DNA of 22,245 nt from Candidatus Aminicenantota bacterium (GTDB taxonomy: Bacteria > Acidobacteriota > Aminicenantia > UBA2199), in assembly GCA_020355945.1 (NCBI GenBank), contig CP070627.1:4910038-4932282 (forward strand), written 5' to 3'. Within the stretch, counting starts at the first letter, position 1, and each line of letters opens with the position of its first letter. The notes under the pieces are model-generated. The model was not told the origin of the DNA. It searched no databases and worked only from the letters and a program-made list of their open reading frames with translations. The position numbers were made by a program, and so were the translations under genes. Positions 8,093 to 15,758 of the stretch are shown in pieces.

Positions 8093-9019
8093 TTATGCGC
8101 TTATTTTTTTTATTTTGACCTTTTTCAAATTGATTTGTCCCAATTGGTGTTCGTAGGCCTGGGTAATGGTTATAATATTTCCAGGTTGCAGTCCCCATAA
8201 GGTGCAGCAGTAGGCATCCAGGGCCACCCGGTCCATACCTGCCACCACCTGGTTCGGTTGATGCAGTTTACCCGGACCAAAGGGACCGTTGGTAATAATA
8301 AATTCCGTGGCGTCCACGATACATAACGCAGGGGTGATCACGGTATTCAGGTCAGCAATGCATTGGTCCAAATGGCGAATGTCATTAATGTCTGTCTTCC
8401 AATTGGGTTTATGAAACGTCCGATTATTCATCGGAGAATTTAAACCCATTAAGTTCTTTAACGTACCGGTAAATTTATTCCCGGCATGGTCTTTAGTGAT
8501 GGGAATATCAATCAACAGGTCATAATTAAAAAACTCCTTCATGATGCGTGCTTCTTTAAGGGCTTTTCCTTTGGGTACCGGTACGGGTTTAAAGAGTGAT
8601 TCGTCGCGTCGGTCTACAATGACCAGTTTAGCGTCTTCTGCATCCACTGCTTTTTTCAAACCGGTATTCTCCCAATTTTCTAAGGGCAGCCAACTGATGC
8701 ACGTCACTTCTTTGGCACCGGCTTGTTTACACATGCGGATGGCAGCGGCAGCGATCTGAGGTTTGGTATAAGCCCCGGGATTATTTCTTTGGGGATTGGC
8801 CAGGATGGCAACTTTTGAATTTTTAGGCACAAAGTGTTTCATCCCACCCAGTTGTTCCACGGCTTTAACCGTGTTTTTGAAATAATCCTCGCCTTCCACC
8901 GCTGAGATATCGATTTTTTCTTTGCCAAAACCGAGAATAAGACCTGCGCCCACTAAAGAACCCACGCCAATGGCGGTGCTTTCTTTGATAAAAGAACGTC
9001 GACTGATTTTTTTAGCCAT
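8093..9019 (-). CDS. Tat-signal DUF362 family protein
   Basis: 308-aa protein of the DUF362 family, whose biochemical role is not settled. The N-terminus has a twin-arginine signal (SRRSFIKES at residues 5-13, followed by a hydrophobic stretch to about residue 30), so it should be exported folded, which often goes with a metal or redox cofactor (inference). DUF362-like parts seen include VAILANPQRNNPGAYT, LLIDIPITKDHAG and LKNLMGLNSP. The Cys-rich ferredoxin tail found in some DUF362 proteins is absent. ATG 9019 is preceded by a good AGGAGG (in the minus-strand reading GGAAAAAGGAGGTAATTT). The gene has its own promoter and lies 89 bases after the propeller kinase gene on the same strand. Confidence 0.85.
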   Translation of the reverse strand: MAKKISRRSFIKESTAIGVGSLVGAGLILGFGKEKIDISAVEGEDYFKNTVKAVEQLGGMKHFVPKNSKVAILANPQRNNPGAYTKPQIAAAAIRMCKQAGAKEVTCISWLPLENWENTGLKKAVDAEDAKLVIVDRRDESLFKPVPVPKGKALKEARIMKEFFNYDLLIDIPITKDHAGNKFTGTLKNLMGLNSPMNNRTFHKPNWKTDINDIRHLDQCIADLNTVITPALCIVDATEFIITNGPFGPGKLHQPNQVVAGMDRVALDAYCCTLWGLQPGNIITITQAYEHQLGQINLKKVKIKKISA

Positions 9020-9058
9020 AAATTACCTCCTTTTTCCGGATAATTCATTAACAATTCT

Positions 9059-9087
9059 ATTTTAGAAAAAATAGGTTTTTATTTCAA
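9059..9087 (-). promoter_or_regulatory. Promoter of DUF362 gene
   Basis: Read on the minus strand, TTGAAA (9087-9082) and TAAAAT (9064-9059) lie 17 bases apart, about 39 bases before the start codon at 9019. Transcription should start near 9052, giving a leader of about 30 bases that contains the AGGAGG site. Confidence 0.6.
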
Positions 9088-9108
9088 TAGAAATGGGTAT
9101 TTTTTTAA

Positions 9109-12100
9109 CTATGATTCTTCCGGCTCTTCAGTAATGGGGAGATGGATAAAAAAGGTAGTACCTTCATTGACTTTACTTTGAAAATAGAGTTTCCCCTGGT
9201 GTCTCTCTACAATAATGTTGTATGAAAAGGGCAGCCCCTGGCCGGTTCCATGACCTGCTTTCTTGGTGGTAAAAAAGGGGGTGTAAATTTTATCCTTTAT
9301 CTCATCGGGAATCCCGATTCCGTTATCGGAAATCTCAACAATCAATTCATTGCCTTTGTGTTTTGTTGACACTTTGATTAATCCGTGTTTACCGGTTTCC
9401 GCGATGGCATCGGCGGCATTAATCAGCAGGTTCAGGAATACCTGGTTTAATTCTCCCATGCTGCAGTAGATGGGAGGCAAATTAGGTGCATAATCCGTTT
9501 GCAAGTCCGCCACTTTTTTGATCCGGTTATGCGCCACCACTAATGTGGATTTCAACATTTCATTCAAATCCGATTTCTCGCATACTTCTCTCCCGATATG
9601 GGAAAACTCATTCATCGATTGAACGATATGCGATACCCTGGACACGCCATTAATAATATGTTCCATGGCTGGGGGAATTTCTTCCACAAAGAAATTAAAA
9701 TCTTTCTCCTGGAGGCCCTGGTTTAATCTTTCTATATCAATGTTTTTCCCTGATTCTGCCGCGCTTTTTACCGAATCCTTGATTACAACACAAGATTCCA
9801 TCAATGTGCCAAAGGTTTCCAGCAAAAATCGCACATTATCCCCGATATACTGGAGGGGGGAGCGAATTTCATGGGCGATTCCAGCGGCCATTTGTCCCAG
9901 GGCTTCCAGCTTTTGAGAAAGAAGCATCCGCATTTGTTCCTTCTTCTGGGGGGTGATATCTTCCGCCAGGAAAAGAAACCCAAACTTCTTACCACTTTTA
10001 TCCAGGATAGGATTGATATTGGCCAGCAGTTGTTTTGATTCACTATCTTTTTTTAAATCAACTTGAATCTCAATATTATTGGAAGGCTCATCCCGGTGGA
10101 GCCCCTTTTCCATGATTTCATCCAGCTTATCCGCAGGAATATATTCTTTTAAAATGTCGACAAATAACTGTTCTTTCACCCGGGCTTTGGGAATTTCAAA
10201 AAATTTCTCCGCTGTATCGTTCCACTGGGATATTTTCCCATTGATATCCACGGTGATAAATATTGAAGAGATAGCAGCGATCAATTTTTCATTCTCAGCG
10301 CTGCGGAATTCGGCAATATCTCTTGATTTTTTCATTTCATCCCTGGAGTGCTTTAACAGTTTCTGAACTCGTTCCTGCTCGGCCAGTCTTTTCCTTAACC
10401 GTTTGGTGCGGTAATAATAACCCCCCAATAACATCGATATAATAGTTAACCCCAGGAGTACCAGGAACCACCACCGCTCCCAGAAAGGCGGGGAAATATA
10501 AATCCTGAGGGAAGTTTCATCCCATAAATTATCGTTATTACTGGCTTTAACCCTAAAAACATAATGCCCCGGGGTAAGATGGGAATAAATAGCAATTCGT
10601 CGATTGCCCACATTATTCCAATCTTTGTCCAGCCCTTCCATTTTATAGGCATACCGGTTGCTCTCCGGCGCTGCATAATGCAGCCCTACATAGTCAAAGG
10701 AAAGTATGTTATGCTTATGGGATAATTTAATTTCACCGGTGGTGGAAATGTGTTTGGTAAGGATTATCTCTCCATCTACCTCTTCACCGATGGGGACAGA
10801 CTTATTGGCAATTTTAAAATCCGTGATCACAACGCTGGGGGGGGAGGGATTGTCAGTGATACTGTCCGGGAAAAAAGCATTAAATCCATTGATACCACCA
10901 AAAAGCATCTCCCCGCTTTTGCTCTTCCAGTAACCGCCGTAATAAAACTCATTACCCTGGAGTCCATCACTGGAATCATAGTTATTAAATACTCTTGTTT
11001 TGGGATTAAACTTTGATAATCCGTTATATGTACTGAGCCAGAGATTACCGTGATCATCTTCCAGTATCCCAAAAATCACATCATCAGGCAGTCCGATCTT
11101 CATACTGTAATGGCTAAAGGTATCTCTTTTTCGATCATATTTATTCAACCCGCTATTGGTTCCGATCCAGAGTGTCCCGGAACGGTCTTCATAAATAAAA
11201 TTGATTACATCGTTGCTTAAACCATTGGGATTCCCCGGGTCTGCCAGGTAACGGGTAAATCTCTCTGTTTCGTGATCAAATTTATTAAGGCCCTGGATAG
11301 TTCCAACCCACAACACACCGTAACTATCTGCAAAAATTGAAACCGTTAGATTATGACTTAAACTATAGGGGTCACCAGCAGCATTTTGGTAACGTTTAAA
11401 TGTCTTATTTCCCTTATTAAATTGATTTAATCCGTCAATTGTTCCGATCCATAGAAATCCCCATTGGTCTTCACAAATTGCCAGGATTTGATTGTGACTC
11501 AAGCTGTTGGGATTCTTCGCATCTGACAGGTAACGGGTAAATTTCATTTTTTCACGATCCAATTGATTCAAACCTTCAAGGGTTCCAATCCAGAACTCAC
11601 CTGACCGATCTTCATAAATGGCCAGGATACGGTTGTTACTCAAACTGTAAGGGTCTTCGGCAATATTTTTGTAAGAAGTAAAGGTAAATGTTTCATTCTT
11701 TCGCTCCCCTATATTTAACCCGTCAAAGGTTCCGATCCATAACACACCGGAACCATCCTCATAAATGGCCGTGACCATGTTGTTACTCAAACTATTGGGA
11801 TCATCAGGAACATGATAGTAATGATTAAATTTCTTCTTTTCTTTGTTGAATCTATTGATCCCCCCAAATTCGGTTCCGATCCAGAGCACCCCGGATCGGT
11901 CTTCATAAATTGACCTGATTTTATTAGCACTTAAGCTGCCGGGGTCTGTTGGGTCTGCCAGGTAACGGGTAAATTCTTGTTCTTTTCGATCAAAGCGGTT
12001 AAGCCCGCCTGAGGTTCCAACCCACAGCATACCATCCCTGTCTAAATAAATCTTACTGACATCATTGCTGCTTAAGCTTTTGGGGTTTCCGGGATCAGCC

Positions 12101-12945
12101 AGGAAATGGGTAAAGGTCTCTGTTTTGGGGTCAAACTTATTCAACCCTCCGCCAGAGGTGCCAATCCATAATATACCTGCCTGTTCCTGGTCTTCAAGGA
12201 TTGTTACAACGGAATTGTCACTCAAACTGTGGGGATCCGCGGGATCGGCCAGGTAATGGGTAAACCTCCCTGTCTTTGGTGAAAACTTGTTCAGACCGCC
12301 CTCAAGGGTTCCAAGCCATAATATACCTGCATTATCCCGGTCTTCATAAATTGTTCGCACTTTATTGTTGCTCAAGCTGTTGGCATCCCCGGGAACGGTC
12401 TGGTAATGGGTAAATGTCTCAGTCTCTGGGTCAAACTTATTCAGTCCTCCACCCCAGGTTCCAATCCATAATATACCTTCCTGATCTTCAAGGATGGAAA
12501 AGACGAAATTGTTATTTATACTTTTGGGATTTCCAGTGTCGGTTTGATAGCGGGTAAAGGTTTCCGTCTTTGGGTCAAATTTATTCACTCCCCCGCCAAA
12601 GGTTCCAATCCACAAGGCTCCATATTGGTCTTCAATGATGGAAAGGACAGTATTGTTACTCAAGCTGTTGGGATTCTCCCGTTGGTTCCAATAGATTTTA
12701 AAATCGTATCCGTCATACTTATTCAAACCGTTATCTGTTCCAAACCATAAAAAACCCTTCCTGTCCTGGCAAATACAATATATGAGGCCATTGGAAAGTC
12801 CATGGTCCACCGTGATATGTTGGAATTCAATATGCTCCTCCTGGGAGCAAACATGAAATGAGGTGTTTAAAAGTACGCATAAAACGAAAACAGTAATTTT
12901 AACCATGGACATCATAACTGTTGTTTTAAGATTTCTTTTTATCAT
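9109..12945 (-). CDS. Two-component propeller sensor histidine kinase (14 blades)
   Basis: 1278-aa membrane sensor kinase. The ATG at 12945 gives a signal segment (residues 15-31). Then come 13 clear propeller blades with the motif IYEDxxGxLWIGTxxGLNxFD, plus a weaker fourteenth (LFGGINGFNAF), so two seven-bladed propellers are likely. Next is a Y_Y_Y domain (RYAYKMEGLDKDW), a membrane segment (FLVLLGLTIISMLLGGYYY), a coiled coil, a PAS domain, HisKA with GQMAAGIAHEIRSPLQ, and HATPase with NLLINAADA, SDNGIGIPD and GTGQGLPF. This is the sensor part of the hybrid systems known for polysaccharide or other ligand sensing in Bacteroides, but the receiver and AraC domains are absent. The longer frame from TTG 12981 is rejected because that TTG forms the -35 box of a promoter that ends just before ATG 12945. 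Confidence 0.93.
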   Translation of the reverse strand: MIKRNLKTTVMMSMVKITVFVLCVLLNTSFHVCSQEEHIEFQHITVDHGLSNGLIYCICQDRKGFLWFGTDNGLNKYDGYDFKIYWNQRENPNSLSNNTVLSIIEDQYGALWIGTFGGGVNKFDPKTETFTRYQTDTGNPKSINNNFVFSILEDQEGILWIGTWGGGLNKFDPETETFTHYQTVPGDANSLSNNKVRTIYEDRDNAGILWLGTLEGGLNKFSPKTGRFTHYLADPADPHSLSDNSVVTILEDQEQAGILWIGTSGGGLNKFDPKTETFTHFLADPGNPKSLSSNDVSKIYLDRDGMLWVGTSGGLNRFDRKEQEFTRYLADPTDPGSLSANKIRSIYEDRSGVLWIGTEFGGINRFNKEKKKFNHYYHVPDDPNSLSNNMVTAIYEDGSGVLWIGTFDGLNIGERKNETFTFTSYKNIAEDPYSLSNNRILAIYEDRSGEFWIGTLEGLNQLDREKMKFTRYLSDAKNPNSLSHNQILAICEDQWGFLWIGTIDGLNQFNKGNKTFKRYQNAAGDPYSLSHNLTVSIFADSYGVLWVGTIQGLNKFDHETERFTRYLADPGNPNGLSNDVINFIYEDRSGTLWIGTNSGLNKYDRKRDTFSHYSMKIGLPDDVIFGILEDDHGNLWLSTYNGLSKFNPKTRVFNNYDSSDGLQGNEFYYGGYWKSKSGEMLFGGINGFNAFFPDSITDNPSPPSVVITDFKIANKSVPIGEEVDGEIILTKHISTTGEIKLSHKHNILSFDYVGLHYAAPESNRYAYKMEGLDKDWNNVGNRRIAIYSHLTPGHYVFRVKASNNDNLWDETSLRIYISPPFWERWWFLVLLGLTIISMLLGGYYYRTKRLRKRLAEQERVQKLLKHSRDEMKKSRDIAEFRSAENEKLIAAISSIFITVDINGKISQWNDTAEKFFEIPKARVKEQLFVDILKEYIPADKLDEIMEKGLHRDEPSNNIEIQVDLKKDSESKQLLANINPILDKSGKKFGFLFLAEDITPQKKEQMRMLLSQKLEALGQMAAGIAHEIRSPLQYIGDNVRFLLETFGTLMESCVVIKDSVKSAAESGKNIDIERLNQGLQEKDFNFFVEEIPPAMEHIINGVSRVSHIVQSMNEFSHIGREVCEKSDLNEMLKSTLVVAHNRIKKVADLQTDYAPNLPPIYCSMGELNQVFLNLLINAADAIAETGKHGLIKVSTKHKGNELIVEISDNGIGIPDEIKDKIYTPFFTTKKAGHGTGQGLPFSYNIIVERHQGKLYFQSKVNEGTTFFIHLPITEEPEES
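10890..12830 (-). repeat. Tandem propeller repeats inside kinase gene
   Basis: Degenerate tandem units of about 145-150 bases, each coding one blade (motif LWIGTxGGLNKFDPxTxxFTxY). The units nearest the N-terminus are the most alike, for instance around 12130-12600, suggesting unit duplication or conversion within the gene. Confidence 0.75.
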
Positions 12946-12952
12946 GAAATAA

Positions 12953-12981
12953 AGTATACAAAAAAAGCTTCTGCTTCGCAA
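12953..12981 (-). promoter_or_regulatory. Promoter of propeller kinase, likely leaderless transcript
   Basis: On the minus strand, TTGCGA (12981-12976) and TATACT (12958-12953) are 17 bases apart. Seven bases later comes ATG 12945, so the transcript should begin at or beside the start codon. No Shine-Dalgarno sequence is seen, matching the layout of the kinase at 2602. Confidence 0.6.
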
Positions 12982-12988
12982 GACCTAT

Positions 12989-15202
12989 TTACAGCACTTT
13001 AAAAAAATCAAATGCTCGTATTAACTCAGCCGTTTCCCCGGTATTAAAATTCCTTTTTAAATCACAGTATTCTTTATCAAATAACGGTCCGGGAAAAATA
13101 CATTTTGTACATTCTGCCTGTTTATTACAATTCATGCAGCCTCTTTTATTTTCGGTTGCTCGATGGATATTTTTTAGATTTTCTAAAATTCCAGGAAAAG
13201 GCATGCCAACTTTCCCAACAGCGTTTCCATGCCAACAGGTTTTAACATTATTATCAGCATCAATAATGACTGTCCCTGATGTCCTGCAGTTAGCCGAACT
13301 CTTCTCCCATCTGCACAAGCTGCCAATATAAGGAAAAATTGGTGTATCAACTAAATCATTAAATGTGTTCTCTTTATTGGAGAGGCGGACCAATAATTGG
13401 TGCAATTGGAGTACATCCTCTTTTTCCCTGTCAATGCATATGGTTTGTAACCGGTTAACTTGAGCTGGCGAGGATGAAAGACCGGACCCGGTTTTGACCA
13501 AATCTATCGTTACACCGCACTGCTTCCCTAAAAAATGCATCCTCAAAGGCGTAAGGGTAATCACACCATCTTCTATGTCGGTTTGATAATACCCCACATG
13601 AGATGTGGTTGGTGACATATATTTTCTCAGGGCATGCTTATTATCCTCGTGATACTGCTTTGCCCGGTCAAAATTTGAGTAAATTTGTATTATCGGCCCA
13701 TTAACAGCCAAATATTTTTTTAACCATAATATAAGTTCTCCTGTAATCATATCAGCACATAGAATGATTTTGTTAAAATAGTTAAAGTTGGTCTTTTTTG
13801 ATGGCGATAATGCTAAAGTCTTGATGTTGACTTTGTCTTCATTGACGGTATCTACTCCCATATTTGATTTGGGAGCCAATGGGATTTTACAGGTATCATA
13901 GGTGTGTATTGTCCTGGAATGAACCTGGTTATCATACATTAACAGCTTCATATCGTATTTTTCATAATTGTGAAAAATAGGTGTACCGGGATATATTTTG
14001 AAGATATTGTGTGCATAATAGTCTATTTTTTCTTCAAGAGAGTGAATAAGATTCACAGTTTGTTGGCCCTCTTCCAGGGTCTCCCCGGGCAGTCCGAGCA
14101 TTATACTGGAGAATATATGCTCTATTCCTATTTTTTTTGCATATGACGTATATTTTTTAAATTTCTCGATAAATTCCTTTTCCTTTTCAAAATTGTCGTC
14201 GGTTTTGGTGTTGGGATGCTGTACTTTGCCAATCTTTCTCAAAATGTGCGGGACCGCACTTTCCAAAGAGAATCCGATGGATATAAAACCGGCTTCTTTC
14301 ATTGTATCTATCAATTCTTCATTCACTTTGTCACATCTGGTGACAGAGACTAACGGGAGTTTGATCTTATTTTCAATGATTCGATGGCAAATTTCCAGCG
14401 CCCTCTCAGGCATTAAGGTAAAGGCATCATCGTATATGATAACATTATTCCCATTATTATGGTCAAATTTCTTTGAGATGTAATCCAATTCCCGGATCAC
14501 TCGATCGATCGAATGTGTGGCAATGATGCGCTTTGACATGACAGCACAATTACAATAGACGCAGTGTTGATTACATCCTCTTGCCGTTATTATTCCCGGC
14601 TTGGCTGAATCCAAAACTCCACTGAGATAAGGAGACGGGTATTTATCCAAAAAATCAGGAATTTTTCCATTTTCTAATAGAATATTTCTCCCGGGATTTT
14701 CCTGGATGTGATCCGCTGTACGAAAAGTAATGCCCTTAATTTTTTCAAAAAATGCCAGGGCCTTTTTTAAATCAAAATTCACATTATCCATTACGGAAAG
14801 TAATTCCAGGCAGGTCTCTTCCCCTTCATGTCTAACACATATGTCAACAAAATCGTTATTTTTTAAAATTGCTTCCGCTTGAACAGAAGCTGTCGGCCCT
14901 CCGAAGAGAATAATAATGTTGGGGTCTGCTTCTTTTAGCGCATGAGCAATTAATTGACATAAACAATAATTGCTGTCATAAACGGTGAAGCCAACAACTT
15001 TGGGTTTCTTTGATAATATTTGAGCAGCACATTCGCTGACATTAATCGGTTCATTGGTTAAAAACGGCCTGGCAATCAATCCCTTTTGAACCAGGTACGA
15101 GATGGTATAGGCTGAGCCCAGGCACATATTAAAATGTGCAGAGACATATTCATTTGAAGATGAAGCGGCAGGAGGAAATACAAAAATAATGTGAGGATTC
15201 AC
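12989..15202 (-). CDS. B12-binding radical SAM protein with SPASM-like C-terminus, likely peptide maturase
   Basis: 737 aa. The N-terminal part (about 1-135) resembles the Rossmann-like B12-binding domain of radical SAM enzymes, though I do not see a DxHxxG cobalt-ligand motif. The radical SAM barrel has the 4Fe-4S motif CNQHCVYC (Cys210, 214, 217) and later GFSLESAV and MLGLPGETLEEG. The C-terminal 110 residues hold a cysteine cluster (CRWEKSSANC, then KTCWH, then CMNCNKQAECTKC, then a last Cys in KEYC), which looks like a SPASM domain binding auxiliary Fe-S clusters. SPASM proteins mostly modify ribosomal peptides, and B12 types often methylate or rearrange unactivated carbons (family knowledge). 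The gene starts with GTG, 50 bases after a 70-aa small protein in the same transcript, the probable substrate (inference). The exact reaction cannot be told. Confidence 0.85.
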   Translation of the reverse strand: MNPHIIFVFPPAASSSNEYVSAHFNMCLGSAYTISYLVQKGLIARPFLTNEPINVSECAAQILSKKPKVVGFTVYDSNYCLCQLIAHALKEADPNIIILFGGPTASVQAEAILKNNDFVDICVRHEGEETCLELLSVMDNVNFDLKKALAFFEKIKGITFRTADHIQENPGRNILLENGKIPDFLDKYPSPYLSGVLDSAKPGIITARGCNQHCVYCNCAVMSKRIIATHSIDRVIRELDYISKKFDHNNGNNVIIYDDAFTLMPERALEICHRIIENKIKLPLVSVTRCDKVNEELIDTMKEAGFISIGFSLESAVPHILRKIGKVQHPNTKTDDNFEKEKEFIEKFKKYTSYAKKIGIEHIFSSIMLGLPGETLEEGQQTVNLIHSLEEKIDYYAHNIFKIYPGTPIFHNYEKYDMKLLMYDNQVHSRTIHTYDTCKIPLAPKSNMGVDTVNEDKVNIKTLALSPSKKTNFNYFNKIILCADMITGELILWLKKYLAVNGPIIQIYSNFDRAKQYHEDNKHALRKYMSPTTSHVGYYQTDIEDGVITLTPLRMHFLGKQCGVTIDLVKTGSGLSSSPAQVNRLQTICIDREKEDVLQLHQLLVRLSNKENTFNDLVDTPIFPYIGSLCRWEKSSANCRTSGTVIIDADNNVKTCWHGNAVGKVGMPFPGILENLKNIHRATENKRGCMNCNKQAECTKCIFPGPLFDKEYCDLKRNFNTGETAELIRAFDFFKVL

Positions 15203-15252
15203 CTTTCAACCTGAAGTTCCCTATTGCAAGATAACAATATTTGCAACTGTTT

Positions 15253-15465
15253 TTAAAAAGATGGAATGATCATAGTTACAGCGAATTTAATATCGCCAGG
15301 GTCTAAACCCTCTTTTTTGATAGCAGCCTTAAAGTGCTCCTGGAGTGTTTCCCCACGATTTCCTTTTTGGTATGCAACGTTGATTTCCTCTAAAACCCTG
15401 GCGGCTTTTTCCTCTCCCAACCGCTCTTCTAATCTCTCTTTTACTGTTACTTGTCCGATATCCAT
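15253..15465 (-). CDS. Small protein, candidate RiPP precursor of the adjacent radical SAM enzyme
   Basis: 70 aa from ATG 15465. I chose this start because AAGGAGG lies 5 bases upstream of it; an ATG at 15489 would add eight residues but has no ribosome site. I do not recognise the family. The first 50 or so residues look helical and charged (VTVKERLEERLGEEKAARVL), like the globular leaders of Nif11- or nitrile-hydratase-type precursors. The last 12 residues (IKFAVTMIIPSF) are hydrophobic, with Thr, Ser, Pro and two Phe and no Cys, like a short core for a radical SAM enzyme. It is the first gene after a strong promoter and is followed after 50 bases by the B12 radical SAM/SPASM gene. It could instead be an accessory or binding protein. 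The gene is well supported; the precursor role is inference. Confidence 0.72.
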   Translation of the reverse strand: MDIGQVTVKERLEERLGEEKAARVLEEINVAYQKGNRGETLQEHFKAAIKKEGLDPGDIKFAVTMIIPSF

Positions 15466-15480
15466 GATATCCTCCTTTTG

Positions 15481-15501
15481 GGTTGACATTTTTTATCAAC
15501 C
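15481..15501 (-). promoter_or_regulatory. Small stem-loop just before the ribosome site of the 70-aa gene
   Basis: GGTTGA and TCAACC form a 6-base stem around a 9-base loop, immediately upstream of the AAGGAGG of the 70-aa gene. It may tune translation; the stem is short. Confidence 0.35.
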
Positions 15502-15575
15502 GATTTTTCTTTATTTTCAATCCCCCTTATGGGAATTTTAATGGCAATTGATATTAAATCAATCGCTCATATTCC

Positions 15576-15605
15576 AGTATAATTCAAACTAATATCGAAT
15601 GTCAA
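15576..15605 (-). promoter_or_regulatory. Promoter of small protein/radical SAM unit
   Basis: On the minus strand, TTGACA (15605-15600) and TATACT (15581-15576) lie 18 bases apart, near consensus. The start should be near 15569, leaving about 100 bases of leader before ATG 15465. A perfect palindrome overlaps the -35 box. Confidence 0.65.
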
Positions 15606-15623
15606 TAGGTAAAAATACCTATT
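15604..15623. promoter_or_regulatory. Candidate operator: AATAGGTA-AAAA-TACCTATT
   Basis: Perfect 8-base inverted repeat with a 4-base centre, touching the -35 box of the promoter at 15576-15605. Its place fits a repressor or activator site. On the plus strand it is followed by a T-run, so it could also form a weak terminator, but no plus-strand gene leads into it. Confidence 0.45.
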
Positions 15624-15655
15624 TTTTAATTTTCTTTAACTCTGTTGTGAAAAAA

Positions 15656-15723
15656 GCCCACGAATTACACGAATTACACGAAAAAAAACAAAAAATTCGT
15701 GTGAATTCGTGTAATTCGTGGGC
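15656..15723. terminator. Long bidirectional hairpin terminator
   Basis: Left arm 15656-15682 and right arm 15696-15723 pair over 27 base pairs with one bulge around a 13-base loop. Each arm carries the tandem word CGAATTACA. Six A bases lie before the left arm and a run of T after the right, so the stem ends in a U-run on both strands. It lies 36 bases past the thiI stop and should end the rplU-thiI transcript. The sequence resembles a class of dispersed palindromes made of CACGAATTA words seen in many genomes. Confidence 0.85.
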
Positions 15724-15758
15724 TCTTTTTTTTCATCGTCTCCGGGTGAAGCTCCGCA

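Noticed and set aside
7914..8156. Plus-strand 80-codon frame after the third kinase
   Set aside because: It crosses two perfect hairpins, overlaps DUF362 antisense and has no ribosome site.
12946..12981. Start of the propeller kinase at TTG 12981
   Set aside because: TTG 12981 is the -35 box of a good promoter, and ATG 12945 fits the signal segment.
15466..15489. ATG 15489 as start of the 70-aa gene
   Set aside because: The ribosome site AAGGAGG lies inside this stretch and points to ATG 15465.
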